64,000 nt of DNA from Cyanobium sp. CZS48M (GCA_030373145.1 JAUCZK010000012.1:1-64000), one strand, 5' to 3'; counted from the first letter of the stretch, positions 25,423 to 36,780 are shown. The notes: generated by a model from the sequence alone, not told the origin. A program made the numbers and translations.

Positions 25423-26178
25423 TCAGCTGGCCTTGAGCACCCCGGGTTCGGCCTGCATCGGCACGATCGTGAGGGTGTCGAGCGCGGCACAGCACTGGAA
25501 GTCGGCGTCGTGGTTGCCGAGCCTCTCCAGCCGTTGGCCGTGGCTGGCGGTGCGCAGGCAGGCCTCGGGGTCGTGCCGCCACTGCTGCCAGAGGGCCAGG
25601 GCTGCCACCATTTCGTCGTTGCCGGCCGCCACACTGATCCCCGCGGCAGGGGCCAGCTCGAACAACGCGGCGCCCACGGCACCCGCCGCCAGGCTGTCTT
25701 CCAGCGAATAGGCCCCCTCCCAGCCGCTGCCCACGATCCAGACGTTCTGCACACCCCGCTCGATCAACCGCTTCGCCACGGCGCTGCGGTTCGGCAGACA
25801 GGCGGTGAGCAGCAAGGGCAGATCCCGCACCCGGTCGAGGGAGCGGGTGCCATTGGTGGTGCTCATGAAGATGCGCTTGCCCGCCACCAGCTCCGGGGTC
25901 ACCCCCAGGGGCGAATTGCCCAGATCGAAGCCCTCCACCCGGGCCCCGCCGCGCTCACCGGCGGTGAGACGCTGCTCGGCGGGCCAGGCGGCGGCACTGG
26001 CCTTGAGGGTTTCGAGGTCGGCGAAGGCCTGGATCGCCTCGGCGCCGTTCTCCAGGGCCCAGGCCATGGTGGTGGTGGCCCGCAGCACATCGATCACCAC
26101 CGCCGCATCCGGGCTGCCGCCTTCGGCACGCTCCGCCGCCGGCACGCATTCGGAGGTGTGAAAGGTGTGGATCAGCAC
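25423..26178 (-). CDS. comB: 2-phosphosulfolactate phosphatase family protein; GTG start chosen
   Basis: [75 protein letters not shown]; the N-terminal extension of the ORF track is antisense to ubiD. Confidence 0.88.
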   Translation of the reverse strand: MLIHTFHTSECVPAAERAEGGSPDAAVVIDVLRATTTMAWALENGAEAIQAFADLETLKASAAAWPAEQRLTAGERGGARVEGFDLGNSPLGVTPELVAGKRIFMSTTNGTRSLDRVRDLPLLLTACLPNRSAVAKRLIERGVQNVWIVGSGWEGAYSLEDSLAAGAVGAALFELAPAAGISVAAGNDEMVAALALWQQWRHDPEACLRTASHGQRLERLGNHDADFQCCAALDTLTIVPMQAEPGVLKAS

Positions 26179-26232
26179 GGCGCGGCGGGCGGGGAGGGTG
26201 CGCCACAGTAGGCAGCAAAGGATCTGAACCGA

Positions 26233-27798
26233 ATGCAGGCAGTGTTGCCGCGGAGCACCACCCGAGACCTGCGCGGTTTTCTGTCGCTGCTGGAACAGCG
26301 CGGCCAGCTGCGGCGGATCACCGCGCCGGTGGATCCCGACCTGGAGCTGGCGGCCATCGCCGACCGGGTGCTGGCCCGCGGTGGACCCGGCCTGCTGTTC
26401 GAGAACGTGATCGGCAGTTCGATGCCGGTGGCGGTCAACCTGCTGGGCACGGTGGAGCGGGTGGTCTGGAGCATGGGCCTGGAGCGGGCCGAGCAGCTGG
26501 AAGACCTGGGGGAGCGCCTGGCCCTGCTGCAGCAACCCCGCCCCCCCAAGGGCCTGCGCGAGGCGGTCCGCTTTGGCGGTGTGCTCTGGGATGTGGTCAA
26601 GGCCCGCCCCGACCTCGACCTGCTGCCCCCCTGCCACCAGCAGGTGTTCAAGGGGGATCAGGTGAACCTCGAGGCCCTGCCGCTGCTGCGCCCCTGGCCC
26701 GGTGACGCCGGCGGCGTGGTCACCCTGGGCCTGGTGATCACCAAGGACCCGGACACAGGGGTGCCCAACGTCGGCGTTTATCGCCTGCAGCGCCAGTCGG
26801 TGAACACGATGACCGTGCACTGGCTGAGCGTGCGCGGTGGCGCCCGCCACCTGCGCAAAGCCGCCGCCCTTGGCAAGCCCCTGGAGGTGGCGGTGGCGAT
26901 CGGCGTGCACCCCCTGCTGGTGATGGCCGCCGCCACCCCGATTCCCGTGCAGCTGAGTGAGTGGCTGTTCGCCGGCATCTATGCCGGAGAGGGGGTGCGC
27001 CTGGCGAAGTGCAAGACGCTCAACCTGGAGGTGCCCAGCCACAGCGAGGTGGTGCTGGAGGGCACGATCGAGCCGGGCGAGGTGCTCCCCGATGGCCCCT
27101 TCGGCGATCACATGGGCTTCTATGGCGGTCTTGAAGACTCCCCCCTGGTGCGCTTCCACTGCGTCACCCAGCGGCGCGATCCGGTCTTCCTCACCACCTT
27201 CAGCGGCAGGCCCCCCAAGGAGGAGGCGATGCTGGCGATCGCCCTCAACCGCATGTACACGCCGATTCTTCGCCAGCAGGTGCCGGAGATCGTTGATTTC
27301 TTCCTGCCGATGGAGGGTCTCAGCTACAAGCTGGCGGTGATCGCCATCGACAAGGCCTATCCGGGCCAGGCCAAGCGGGCGGCGATGGCCTTCTGGAGTG
27401 CTCTTCCCCAGTTCACCTACACCAAATTCGTGGTGGTGGTCGACAAGACGATCAGCATTCGCGATCCACGCCAGGTGATCTGGGCGATCAGCGCTCAGGT
27501 GGATCCCCAGCGGGATTTGTTCGTGCTCGAGGACACCCCCTTCGACACCCTGGATTTCGCCAGTGAGCGGCTGGGGCTCGGCGGTCGTCTGGCGATCGAC
27601 GCCACCACCAAGATCGGCCCCGAGAAACGCCACGACTGGGGCGAACCGCTGCGGCGCACGGCGGAGCAGGAGGCCGGGGTGGATCGGCGCTGGGCGGAGC
27701 TGGGCCTTGCCGACATCGACGCCAGCGATCCCGATCCGGCGCTGTTCGGCTACACCCTGGAGCACGTGCTGGAGCGCCTGGCCGCCCGCGGCGCCTAG
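26233..27798 (+). CDS. ubiD: UbiD family decarboxylase
   Basis: [52 protein letters not shown]. Confidence 0.94.
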   Translation: MQAVLPRSTTRDLRGFLSLLEQRGQLRRITAPVDPDLELAAIADRVLARGGPGLLFENVIGSSMPVAVNLLGTVERVVWSMGLERAEQLEDLGERLALLQQPRPPKGLREAVRFGGVLWDVVKARPDLDLLPPCHQQVFKGDQVNLEALPLLRPWPGDAGGVVTLGLVITKDPDTGVPNVGVYRLQRQSVNTMTVHWLSVRGGARHLRKAAALGKPLEVAVAIGVHPLLVMAAATPIPVQLSEWLFAGIYAGEGVRLAKCKTLNLEVPSHSEVVLEGTIEPGEVLPDGPFGDHMGFYGGLEDSPLVRFHCVTQRRDPVFLTTFSGRPPKEEAMLAIALNRMYTPILRQQVPEIVDFFLPMEGLSYKLAVIAIDKAYPGQAKRAAMAFWSALPQFTYTKFVVVVDKTISIRDPRQVIWAISAQVDPQRDLFVLEDTPFDTLDFASERLGLGGRLAIDATTKIGPEKRHDWGEPLRRTAEQEAGVDRRWAELGLADIDASDPDPALFGYTLEHVLERLAARGA

Positions 27799-27819
27799 GC
27801 CGATGCACTCTCTGGGGCG

Positions 27820-28272
27820 GTGATGCTCAAGCGCCGGGGCCTGCAGGCGATCCAGGCGTTGCTGGAACTGGCCCTGGAGCCCGGGCGCTGGCGCTCAGGG
27901 CCCGACCTGGCTGCCAGCCAGGCGATTCCCGAGCCGATGCTGGAGCAGCTGTTGCTGCAGCTGCGCCGCGCTGGGCTGGTGGACGCCCGTCGGGGTCGCC
28001 ATGGCGGCTATCGGCTTCAGCGCGCCGCCGCCGCCATTCCCCTGCTGGCGGTGCTGCGGGCGGTGGAGGCGGACCCCTCCCAGCCGGCGGCCACGGCGGG
28101 TGCGTCCCAGGCGGCTGAGCCGGCGGGGGCCCAGGTGGCCGTCGCCCTGGAGCGGCGCCTGCAGCTGGCCCTGGAGCGGGAGCTGGCCCGGCTCAGCCTC
28201 GAGGACCTGCTCTACGACCTGCGCAGCACCCAGGAGAGTCTGAGCCAGGAGGGGGGGCTGATGCTGGGGTGA
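27820..28272 (+). CDS. Rrf2 family transcriptional regulator without cysteines
   Basis: [26 protein letters not shown] wHTH motif; no Cys in the translation. Confidence 0.85.
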   Translation: MMLKRRGLQAIQALLELALEPGRWRSGPDLAASQAIPEPMLEQLLLQLRRAGLVDARRGRHGGYRLQRAAAAIPLLAVLRAVEADPSQPAATAGASQAAEPAGAQVAVALERRLQLALERELARLSLEDLLYDLRSTQESLSQEGGLMLG

Positions 28273-28290
28273 TGGCGCTGAAGGCGCCAC

Positions 28291-29043
28291 TCATGGGGCG
28301 GCATTCTCTGCCCCCAGGTAGGTGCTGCGGAGGTCGTCATGGGCCAGCAGCTCAGTGGCGCTGCCGCTGAGGCTGACGCTGCCGGCCTGGAGCACTACCC
28401 CCCGATCGGCGATCGCCAGGGCCGCCTGGGCGTTCTGCTCCACCAGCAGGATCATCAGCCCCTCGCGATGCAGCTGCTGCAGGATCGCCATCACTTCGGC
28501 CACCAGCCTCGGCGCCAGCCCCAGGCTGGGTTCATCCAGCAGCAGCAGCCGTGGACGCCCCATCAGCGAGCGGGCGATCGCCAGCATCTGCTGCTCACCG
28601 CCCGAGAGGCTGCCGGCCGGCTGCGACTGGCGCTCCCGCAGGCGGGGGAAGCGCTCGTAGCAGCGCTGCAGATCCTGCTCGATCCCGCGGCGGTCACGGC
28701 GCAGGTAGGCCCCGAGCTCCAGGTTCACCGCCACGGTCTGGCGGGCCAGCACCCGCCGCCCCTCCGGGCAGTGGGCGATGCCGAGCCGCACCGTTCCCTC
28801 GGTGGCGGTCTTGGTCAGGGAGCGGCCCTGCCACTCGATCCGCCCCAGCTGGGGCTTCACCAGACGCGAAATCGCCCGCAGGGTGGTGCTCTTGCCGGCG
28901 CCGTTGGAGCCCAGCAGGGCCACCAGCTCCCCCTCGTGGATCTCCAGGTCAACGCCGCTGAGGGCGCTGATCGCTCCGTAGCGCACCGAGATCCCCCGCA
29001 GGGCCAGCAACGGTGGGCCAGGGCTGCTGACGCTGACGCTCAT
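28291..29043 (-). CDS. livF: Branched-chain amino acid-type ABC transporter ATP-binding protein
   Basis: LLGSNGAGKSTTLRAI, SLSGGEQQMLAIARSLMGRPRLLLLDEPSLGLAP. Confidence 0.92.
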   Translation of the reverse strand: MSVSVSSPGPPLLALRGISVRYGAISALSGVDLEIHEGELVALLGSNGAGKSTTLRAISRLVKPQLGRIEWQGRSLTKTATEGTVRLGIAHCPEGRRVLARQTVAVNLELGAYLRRDRRGIEQDLQRCYERFPRLRERQSQPAGSLSGGEQQMLAIARSLMGRPRLLLLDEPSLGLAPRLVAEVMAILQQLHREGLMILLVEQNAQAALAIADRGVVLQAGSVSLSGSATELLAHDDLRSTYLGAENAAP

Positions 29044-29813
29044 GGGCTCACCCCGAGATAGGCCTCGATCACCGCGGCGTCCCGTCGCACGCTCTCAGGG
29101 CTGCCCAGGGCGATGCGCCGGCCGAAATTCAAGACCGCCAGACGGTCGCAGAGCTGCATCATCAGCGGCACATGGTGCTCAATCACCAGGACGGTGAGAT
29201 CAAAACGGGAGCGCAGGCTGCGGATCAGGGCCGAGAGTTCCTCCTTCTCGATCGGGTTCATACCGGCGGCCGGTTCATCCAGCAGCAGCAGGCGCGGGTC
29301 GGTGGCCAGGGCGCGGGCGATCTCCAGCCGCCGCTGTGACCCATAGGCCAGGCTGCCGGCCGGCAGCTGGGCCGAGGCGCCCAGATCCAGCAGCTCCAGC
29401 AGCTCCAGGGCCTGCTGGCGCAACTCCCCCTGGCGCTGACGAAACGAACGTCCCCCCAGCAGGGAGGCCAACAGGGGGGAGCGTGCCCGCTGATGCAGGC
29501 CGATCAGCACGTTCTCCAGGCAGCTCAGCCGCTGGAACAGGCGCAGGTTCTGGAAGGTGCGGCCGATCCCCAGCCGGTTGATCCGATCGGGGGGCAGGCC
29601 GTCAATCGCCCCATCTCCCCAGCGGATCGACCCCGCCGTGGGCCTGCCCAGCCCGGAGATCAGGTTGAACAGGGTGGTCTTGCCGGCTCCGTTGGGGCCG
29701 ATCAGCCCGAAGATCTCCCCTGGCTGCACCTGCAGCGACACCCGATCAAGGGCCAGCAGGCCGCCGAAGCGGCAGCTCACCTCCTCCAGCACCAGCAGGG
29801 GGGCGGCTGGCAT
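29040..29813 (-). CDS. livG: Branched-chain amino acid-type ABC transporter ATP-binding protein
   Basis: LIGPNGAGKTTLFNLISG, GIGRTFQNLRLF, LLLLDEPAAGMNP. Confidence 0.93.
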   Translation of the reverse strand: MPAAPLLVLEEVSCRFGGLLALDRVSLQVQPGEIFGLIGPNGAGKTTLFNLISGLGRPTAGSIRWGDGAIDGLPPDRINRLGIGRTFQNLRLFQRLSCLENVLIGLHQRARSPLLASLLGGRSFRQRQGELRQQALELLELLDLGASAQLPAGSLAYGSQRRLEIARALATDPRLLLLDEPAAGMNPIEKEELSALIRSLRSRFDLTVLVIEHHVPLMMQLCDRLAVLNFGRRIALGSPESVRRDAAVIEAYLGVSP

Positions 29814-30694
29814 CAGGATCGGCGCAGCAGCTGCCGCAGCCTGGCGAAGCGCTCCGGGGTGATCAGTCCCTGGGGAAAGAAAATCGGCCCCACCAGGATC
29901 ACCAGGCCGTAGAGGATCAGGCGCAGATCGCCCACCGGCCGCAGCAGTTCGGGCAGGGCGGTGATCACCAGTCCCCCCAGCACCGGCCCCAGCCAGAGGC
30001 GCGAGCCCCCGAACACCACGAAGGCCAGGCTGGTGACACTGGCGTCGAAGCTGCCCTGACGGGCATTCCAGGTGTTGAGGAAGTGGGCGGCCAGCACGCC
30101 GGTGAGGGCGGCGATCACAGCGCTGAGCACGAAGGCGGTGAGTTTCACGTTGGCGGTGGGGATGCCCATGCAGCGGGCCGCCAGTTCGTCATCGCGGATG
30201 GCCGCCATCGCCCGCCCCAGGCGCATGGACTCCAGCCGGGCGCAGAGCCAGCAGACCAGGGCCAGCAGCAGGCCGGTGGCCAGGGCATAGCCCCCGGGGC
30301 CGCCGAAGGGCTGGGGAATGCCGAAGATCCCCACGGCGCCGCCGCTCCACTCCAGGTTCAGGTTCAGCACCCTGAGGATCTCCACCAGGGCGATGGTGGC
30401 GATGGCCAGGTAGATGCCGCGCAGCTGCAGCACGGGTCGCCCGATCGCCAGGGCCACAGCCGCCGCCACCAGGGCCGCCAGCAGCAGCTCCAGGGCCAGG
30501 GAGGTGAGGGGGTAGCCGGCGCCATCGCCCGCTAGGGCGGGCCAACGGGTGGAGAGCAGGGCCGCCACATAACCGCCGATCACATAGAAGCCCGGGGTGG
30601 CCAGTGAGAGCTGACCGCAGCGCAGCGGCAGATAGACCGAGAGGGCCAGCAGGGCGCCGAAGCCCATCTGCACCAGCAGGGAGAGATCGCTCAC
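29813..30694 (-). CDS. livM: Branched-chain amino acid-type ABC transporter permease
   Basis: LivM-type permease pattern IYLAIATIALVEILRVL, AIRDDELAARCMGI, GSFDASVTSLAFVVFGG. Confidence 0.92.
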   Translation of the reverse strand: MSDLSLLVQMGFGALLALSVYLPLRCGQLSLATPGFYVIGGYVAALLSTRWPALAGDGAGYPLTSLALELLLAALVAAAVALAIGRPVLQLRGIYLAIATIALVEILRVLNLNLEWSGGAVGIFGIPQPFGGPGGYALATGLLLALVCWLCARLESMRLGRAMAAIRDDELAARCMGIPTANVKLTAFVLSAVIAALTGVLAAHFLNTWNARQGSFDASVTSLAFVVFGGSRLWLGPVLGGLVITALPELLRPVGDLRLILYGLVILVGPIFFPQGLITPERFARLRQLLRRS

Positions 30695-31623
30695 ACCTTG
30701 CTGGCCAGGGGTTTGCCGAGCAGTCCCTGGGGGCGCAGCAGCAGCACCAGAAAGAGGATCGCGAAGGCCACCCCGTCCTTGTAGCCGGAGAGATCCGGCG
30801 GCACCAGCGCTTCGGCCAGCCCCACGATCAGGCCACCGAGCACCGCCCCGGGCACGCTGCCCAGCCCCCCCAACACCAGCACCCCCAGACCCTTGAGCCC
30901 GTAGCCGATGCCGAAGTAGGGACCGGCGATGCTCACGCTGAGCCCCACCAGCCCACCGGCCACCCCCGCCAGGAAGCCGCTGAGCGCGAAGGCCAGGCGG
31001 ATCATGGCGCCGGAATCAATGCCCAGCAGGCGGGCGGTGATCGGATCCTCCGCCACCGCCTGCAGGGCCTTGCCGCTGCGGCTGCGCTCCAGCCAGAGGG
31101 TGAGCAGCACCAGCACCAGGGCGGCCACCAACAGCAGCAGCAGCTGCACGCTGCGGATCTGTGCGCCGCCCAGGCTCAGGGCCGGCGGCAGGGCCGCCAG
31201 GGTGGAGGCGGGAATCGAGTAGCTCTCGGCCCCCATCAGCAGCTGCACCAGGTTCACCAGCACCACCCCGGCCCCCAGGCTGGAGATCAGGTAAAGCAAC
31301 GGTTCGGCGTTGCGTTGGCGCAGGGGGCGGAACGCCACCGCCTCCACCGCCAGACCCACCAGGGCGGAGCCGGCTCCGGCGACAGCCAGGGCCAGCCAGA
31401 ACGGCAGGGCCATGGGCAGTTGCCATCCCGCCAGCAGCCCATTGGCCCCCACGGCGCCACCGATCAGCAGGTAGGTGAGGTAGCCGCCGATCGTGAACAC
31501 CGCTCCATGGGCGAAATTGATCACCCCCAGCACCGAGAACACCAGGGTGTAGCCGAGGGCGAAGAGGGCGTAGACCGCTCCTGAGGCCAGTCCGTTGATC
31601 AGAATCTGCAGGAGATGAACCAC
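30691..31623 (-). CDS. livH: Branched-chain amino acid-type ABC transporter permease
   Basis: LINGLASGAVYALFALGYTLVFSVLGVINFAHGAVF; GTG start at 31623 preferred over ORF track start 31719. Confidence 0.92.
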   Translation of the reverse strand: MVHLLQILINGLASGAVYALFALGYTLVFSVLGVINFAHGAVFTIGGYLTYLLIGGAVGANGLLAGWQLPMALPFWLALAVAGAGSALVGLAVEAVAFRPLRQRNAEPLLYLISSLGAGVVLVNLVQLLMGAESYSIPASTLAALPPALSLGGAQIRSVQLLLLLVAALVLVLLTLWLERSRSGKALQAVAEDPITARLLGIDSGAMIRLAFALSGFLAGVAGGLVGLSVSIAGPYFGIGYGLKGLGVLVLGGLGSVPGAVLGGLIVGLAEALVPPDLSGYKDGVAFAILFLVLLLRPQGLLGKPLASKV

Positions 31624-31630
31624 GTCAGGT

Positions 31631-32854
31631 TCAGGGCAGCAGCGCGAAACGGCCGCTGCGCCCACCTGGTTGCATCCGCACCTGGGCCACGTGGAACTGC
31701 TGCTGCACCACCTCGCCATCGGGGCTGAAGCTGATGGGGCCCAGGGGCGTGTCGTAGCGGCCGCCCAGCAGTTCGGCCATCAGCGCCTTGCGCGCCTCCG
31801 CCAAGGACAGCTGGGCCAGCGGCTGGCGTTGGTTCAGCCGATGTAACGCTTCGGCCACCACCTGGAAGGCTGTGAAGGCCTGGGCCGTGAGCTGGGGGGG
31901 GATCGCTCCGCCTTTGGCCTTTTGATAAAGGGCCACGAACTCGCGGTTGACGGGGGTGTCGAGCTCGGGGCTGTAGGCCTGGGCGATCAGGATGCCGTCG
32001 CAGTAGGCCTGACAGATCGGATAGATGTTCGGCGTGTTCATGCCGTTGCCCACCACGATCGCGCCCTTGTAGCCCAGCTCCCGCAGCTGACGGATCAAGT
32101 TGCCGCCATCCACGGCCTGGGCCGAGATCACCACCAGATCGGGGGTCTGGCGCAGGGCGGCCGTGATCTGGTTCTGAAAGTCCTGGTCATTGAGCTGGGT
32201 GCGCTGCACCGTCACGGGCTTGAGCCCCTTGTCGGTGAGAGCCTTCTGGAAGATGGCGGTCTCTGACGTGCTGTAGGCGTCGTCCTGGGCATAGAACACC
32301 GCCGCCCGCCGGATCGAAGGGGTCAGCTGCAGGGCCCTGGCGATCGAGAGCGGCGCAATCTCGGTGCTGGGGGCCGAGACCCGGCTGATGAAGCCACCGA
32401 TCTGGGGAATCCCGGTGGCGGTGTTGGAGGGGGCCACCACCGGCACGCCGCGGCGCTGGGCGATCGGGTCGGCGGCGAAGGCCTGCTGGGAGAGGGTGGG
32501 GCCGATCAGGGCCACCATGCCGGCATCGATCAGCAGGTTGAAGGCCTGGCTGGCGGTGGCCTCATCGCCGCCGCCGTCCTCCAGGCGCAGGTTCAGCTCC
32601 AGGGCGCCCTGGGGGTTGGCTGTCTGGCGCTGGCGGAACCAGCTCTGGGCCAGCTTGAGCCCGATCTGCTGGTCCTGCCCGTAGGCATTGGCATTGCTGG
32701 TGAGCGAGAGCACCGCCCCCACCGGGACGCCGCCTTTGAGCTGCAGCGGTTGGTCATCAGCGCTGGGGCCGCAGCCCACCAGAGCGGCCGAAAGGGCCAT
32801 TGCGGCCCCCACCCCCAGGGAGGCCGTGATCCGTGAGCGCCGGCCCAGCTGCAT
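31631..32854 (-). CDS. livK: ABC transporter substrate-binding protein (LivK-like)
   Basis: Lipoprotein-like N-terminus (ALVGCG), GAVLSLTSNANAYGQDQQIGLKLA, VALIGPTLSQQAFA. Confidence 0.9.
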   Translation of the reverse strand: MQLGRRSRITASLGVGAAMALSAALVGCGPSADDQPLQLKGGVPVGAVLSLTSNANAYGQDQQIGLKLAQSWFRQRQTANPQGALELNLRLEDGGGDEATASQAFNLLIDAGMVALIGPTLSQQAFAADPIAQRRGVPVVAPSNTATGIPQIGGFISRVSAPSTEIAPLSIARALQLTPSIRRAAVFYAQDDAYSTSETAIFQKALTDKGLKPVTVQRTQLNDQDFQNQITAALRQTPDLVVISAQAVDGGNLIRQLRELGYKGAIVVGNGMNTPNIYPICQAYCDGILIAQAYSPELDTPVNREFVALYQKAKGGAIPPQLTAQAFTAFQVVAEALHRLNQRQPLAQLSLAEARKALMAELLGGRYDTPLGPISFSPDGEVVQQQFHVAQVRMQPGGRSGRFALLP

Positions 32855-34170
32855 CAGGCGATGGCGGCAAAGCAGTCGCGGAAGGCCCTGAGGGTGGCGT
32901 CGATGTCGGCGTCGCTGTGGGCCAGAGACGTGAACCCGGCCTCGAAGGCGCTGGGGGCCAGGTAGATGCCGCGCTCGAGCATGGCCCGGTGTAGTCGGCC
33001 GAAGCGTTCACTGTCGGTGGCCTTGGCCTCCTCGAAGTTGCGCACGGGCCCTTCACAGAGGAAGAAGCCGAACATGGCGCTGATGGAGCCGCCGCAGATG
33101 GGCAGGCCGGCCTCGCGACCCGCCGCCAGGATGCCGTCGCTGAGGCGCTTGGTGATCGCCTCGAGCCGCTCGTAGCTGCCGGGCTGCTTCAGCAGCTCCA
33201 GGGTTTTGATGCCGGCGGTCATCGCCAGGGGATTGCCGCTGAGGGTGCCGGCCTGGTACATGGGTCCGGCCGGGGCCACCATCGCCATGATCTCGGCCCT
33301 GCCGCCGTAGGCGCCCACGGGCAGGCCGCCACCGATCACCTTGCCCAGGGTGGTGAGGTCGGGGGTGATGCCGAAGCGGGCCTGGGCGCCTCCGTAGCTG
33401 ATGCGGAAGCCGGTCATCACCTCATCGAAGGTGAGCAGGGCGCCGTGCTCCGTGGTGAGTTCCCGCAGACCCTCAAGGAAGCCCGGCTCGGGGGTGATGA
33501 AGCCGGCGTTGCCCACCACCGGCTCCAGGATCACGCCGGCGATTTCGCCGGGGTTTTCGGCGAAGAGCTGCTTCACCGCTTCCAGGTCGTTGTAGGGGGC
33601 GGTGAGGGTGTTGGCGGTGGTGGTGCGCGGCACCCCGGGAGAATCCGGCAGTCCGAGCGTGGCCACGCCCGAGCCGGCCTTCACCAGGAACATGTCGGCG
33701 TGGCCGTGGTAGCAGCCCTCGAACTTGATCAGCTTGTCGCGACCGGTGAAGGCCCGCATCAGCCGCAGCACTGACATGCAGGCTTCGGTGCCGGAATTCA
33801 CGAAGCGGACCATCTCGACGCTGGGGACCGCCTCGATCACCATCTCCGCCAGGGTGTTCTCCAAGGCGCAGGGGGCACCGAAGCTGGTTCCCTTGTCGAG
33901 GGCCTCATGCAGGGCCGCGATCACCTCAGGCCGGGCGTGACCACAGATCGCCGGCCCCCAGCTGCCGATGTAATCGATGAAGCGGTTGCCGTCCACGTCC
34001 CAGGCGTAGGCGCCCTTGACCCGGTCGAAGACGATCGGGTCACCGCCCACGGAACGGAAGGCCCGCACCGGTGAACTGACCCCACCGGGCATCAGGGTCT
34101 GGGCGGCTCTGAAGAGGTCCTGGGAACGGGAGGTGTTCAGGGCAGGAACCGAAACAGGGGCCGAAGTCAA
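32854..34170 (-). CDS. hemL: Glutamate-1-semialdehyde 2,1-aminomutase; probable TTG start
   Basis: [83 protein letters not shown]. Confidence 0.95.
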   Translation of the reverse strand: MTSAPVSVPALNTSRSQDLFRAAQTLMPGGVSSPVRAFRSVGGDPIVFDRVKGAYAWDVDGNRFIDYIGSWGPAICGHARPEVIAALHEALDKGTSFGAPCALENTLAEMVIEAVPSVEMVRFVNSGTEACMSVLRLMRAFTGRDKLIKFEGCYHGHADMFLVKAGSGVATLGLPDSPGVPRTTTANTLTAPYNDLEAVKQLFAENPGEIAGVILEPVVGNAGFITPEPGFLEGLRELTTEHGALLTFDEVMTGFRISYGGAQARFGITPDLTTLGKVIGGGLPVGAYGGRAEIMAMVAPAGPMYQAGTLSGNPLAMTAGIKTLELLKQPGSYERLEAITKRLSDGILAAGREAGLPICGGSISAMFGFFLCEGPVRNFEEAKATDSERFGRLHRAMLERGIYLAPSAFEAGFTSLAHSDADIDATLRAFRDCFAAIA

Positions 34171-34431
34171 GGCGTGATCCGCGAACGTTGAAGGGGGGTG
34201 AGGGGCTGGGGGCGAACCTGAGAACTGCCCTGGCACCACCAGACCATGGTGCATCCTCGCCCAACACGCTGCCGCTCCCCCGCCGAAGGCCCCAGGTCCG
34301 GCGGATTTCCTCTCCAGCGCGCGCAGATCCTGCCATTGGCGCAAGATTTCGCAACGACTTTTCCCAGCCCCGGGCTCCAAGCGGGTGCCCACTCGTCACG
34401 CTCGCTATCGTCACGGAGCTGCCTGTTGTGA

Positions 34432-36000
34432 TTGGCTGACCCCTTGGCCGAGCCGCCTGCCCTGACCCTGCCCTGGGGGCGGATCGAGCGGCGCCTGCGT
34501 CAGTTGCTGCCCGCCAGGGCGGTGGTGGCCCGTCGCCCGGAGCTGCTCACCTACGACAGCGATGGTCTGACCCTGCATCGCCATGAGCCCCCCCTGGTGG
34601 TGCTGCCCGAAACCACCGACCAGGTGGCGGCTGTGCTGCGCCTTTGCCAGGAGGAGGGAGTGCCCTTCGTGGCGCGGGGCAGCGGCACCGGTCTCTCCGG
34701 GGGTGCCGTGGCCGAGCAGGAGTCGTTGCTGGTGGTGACCAGCCGCATGCGCTCGGTGCTGGCCCTGGATCTGGAGAACCAGCGCATCACCGTGCAACCG
34801 GGGGTGATCAACAGCTGGGTCACCCGCGCCGTGGCCGGCGATGGCTTCTATTACGCCCCCGACCCCTCCAGCCAGGTGGTCTGCAGCATCGGCGGCAACG
34901 TGGCCGAGAACGCCGGTGGGGTGCATTGCCTCAAGTACGGCGTCACCAGCAACCACGTCCTGGAGCTGGAGGTGGTGCTCCCCGATGGCCGCATCACCCG
35001 CCTGGGCGGAAGCCTGGCTGAAATGCCCGGCCTTGACCTGCGCGGGGTCTTCATCGGCAGTGAGGGCACCCTCGGCATCGCCACCGCCATCACCCTGCGG
35101 CTGCTGCCCCAGCCCCAGACGGTGCAGGTGCTGCTGGCGGACTTCCCCTCGATGGAGGCGGCCGGGGAGGCGGTGCGCCAGGTCACCGAAGCGGGGGTGC
35201 TGCCGGCGGGGATGGAGATCATGGACAATTTCACGATCAACGCCGTCGATGACCTCTTCGGCTGCGATGAGTACCCCCGCGACGCGGCGGCGGTGCTGCT
35301 GATCGAGCTCGACGGCCGCCTGGAGGAGGTGAGTGCCGCGGCGGAGCGCGCCATGGAGCTCTGCCACCTGGCCGGTGCCCGCTCCCTGCGCCGGGCTGAA
35401 TCGGAGGCTGATCGCGCCCTGCTCTGGAAGGGCCGCAAGTCGGCCTTCGCGGCGGTGGGCCGGATCACCCCCACGTACTACGTCCAGGATGGGGTGGTGC
35501 CCCGCAGCGCCCTGCCACGGGTGTTGGCGGCGATCGAGGAGCTCAGCCGCCGCTATGGCCTACCGGTGGCCAACGTCTTCCATGCCGGCGACGGCAATCT
35601 CCACCCGCTGATCCTCTACAACGCCAGCGACGTGGATGTGCAGGAGCGGGTGCAGGCCCTCGGCGCCGACATCCTGCGCCTCTGCATCGACGCCGGCGGC
35701 AGCATCACCGGCGAGCACGGCGTCGGCGCCGACAAGCGCTGCTACATGGATTGGATGTTCTCCCCGGAGGATCTGGGCACGATGCAGCTGGTGCGCAACG
35801 CCTTTGATCCCGAAGGCCGCGCCAACCCCGGCAAGCTCTTCCCCACCCCCCGCAGCTGCGGGGAATCGGCCCGCCGTGCCCGCAGCGTGCGCGTGCAGGT
35901 GGATGGCCTGGAAGACGCCACCCCTGGAGTCCCCGCCGCTGCAGGCCTCGATCGGTCTCTGGCGGAAGCGTCGCTGAACGAAGCGATCGAGGTGTTCTGA
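34432..36000 (+). CDS. glcD: Glycolate oxidase subunit GlcD-like FAD-linked oxidase
   Basis: PFVARGSGTGLSGGAV, GVTSNHVLELEVVLPDG, HAGDGNLHPLILYN, GSITGEHGVGADK; TTG start. Confidence 0.93.
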   Translation: MADPLAEPPALTLPWGRIERRLRQLLPARAVVARRPELLTYDSDGLTLHRHEPPLVVLPETTDQVAAVLRLCQEEGVPFVARGSGTGLSGGAVAEQESLLVVTSRMRSVLALDLENQRITVQPGVINSWVTRAVAGDGFYYAPDPSSQVVCSIGGNVAENAGGVHCLKYGVTSNHVLELEVVLPDGRITRLGGSLAEMPGLDLRGVFIGSEGTLGIATAITLRLLPQPQTVQVLLADFPSMEAAGEAVRQVTEAGVLPAGMEIMDNFTINAVDDLFGCDEYPRDAAAVLLIELDGRLEEVSAAAERAMELCHLAGARSLRRAESEADRALLWKGRKSAFAAVGRITPTYYVQDGVVPRSALPRVLAAIEELSRRYGLPVANVFHAGDGNLHPLILYNASDVDVQERVQALGADILRLCIDAGGSITGEHGVGADKRCYMDWMFSPEDLGTMQLVRNAFDPEGRANPGKLFPTPRSCGESARRARSVRVQVDGLEDATPGVPAAAGLDRSLAEASLNEAIEVF

Positions 36001-36007
36001 GGCTGCC

Positions 36008-36748
36008 TCAGGCGGCCACCGGCACCTGATAGCGGGCGATGCGAGCAAAGCCCGCTGGATCCAGCGAAGCACCGCCCACCAGGACGCCGTCGATGTCGGG
36101 CTGGGCCATCAGCAGGTCGATGTTCTCCGCCTTGACCGAGCCGCCGTACTGGATGATCACATCGTCGTAGCCCACCCAGCCCCGGATCAGGCCGCAGAGA
36201 CGGTTGGCCTCTTCAGCGCCGCAGGTCTTGCCGGTGCCGATCGCCCAGATCGGTTCATAGGCCACCACCAGATGCGTGGGGTCGAGCCCTTCGAGACCCT
36301 GGTCCACCTGGCGGCGGATCACCCGCTCGGCCTCGCCGGCCTCCCGCTGGGAGTCGCTCTCGCCCACGCACAGGATCGGGATCATCCCCGACTTCTGGGC
36401 CGTGCGCGCCCGCAGGTTGATCTGCTCGTCAGTTTCGCTGTAGTACTTGCGCGGCTCGCTGTGGCCCACGATCGTGTGGCTGACGCCGTGCTCCAGCAGC
36501 ATCGGCGCCGAGATCATGCCGGTGTAGGCCCCCACATCGTCCCAGTGCACGTTTTGGGAGGCGATGCGCACGGCGCTGCCCGCGAGGGCTTCGCTGAGGG
36601 CGGCGATGGCGGTGAACGGAGGGGCCAGCACCACCTCCCGATCGCCGGGCAGCTCCCCCAACAGCGGCAGGAAGGCGGCGGCATAGGCCCGCGCCTCGGC
36701 GCAGGTCATGTGCATCTTCCAGTTGCCTGCAATCACGGCTTGACGCAC
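36008..36748 (-). CDS. tpiA: Triose-phosphate isomerase
   Basis: [56 protein letters not shown]. Confidence 0.96.
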   Translation of the reverse strand: MRQAVIAGNWKMHMTCAEARAYAAAFLPLLGELPGDREVVLAPPFTAIAALSEALAGSAVRIASQNVHWDDVGAYTGMISAPMLLEHGVSHTIVGHSEPRKYYSETDEQINLRARTAQKSGMIPILCVGESDSQREAGEAERVIRRQVDQGLEGLDPTHLVVAYEPIWAIGTGKTCGAEEANRLCGLIRGWVGYDDVIIQYGGSVKAENIDLLMAQPDIDGVLVGGASLDPAGFARIARYQVPVAA

Positions 36749-36780
36749 AGGATTGTCCTCGCCCAGAAGTGCCCCACAAC

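Noticed and set aside
26179-27765. Long minus-strand ORF extension (25423..27765) antisense to ubiD
   Set aside because: ubiD on the plus strand has clear family motifs; the antisense part reads as His/Gln/Gly-rich low-complexity sequence typical of GC-rich antisense frames. Only the comB portion (25423..26178) is credible.
28273-28290. TGGCGC-TGAAG-GCGCCA hairpin between Rrf2 and livF as a terminator
   Set aside because: No T-run on either side, so not called as a terminator; could still be a weak bidirectional hairpin.
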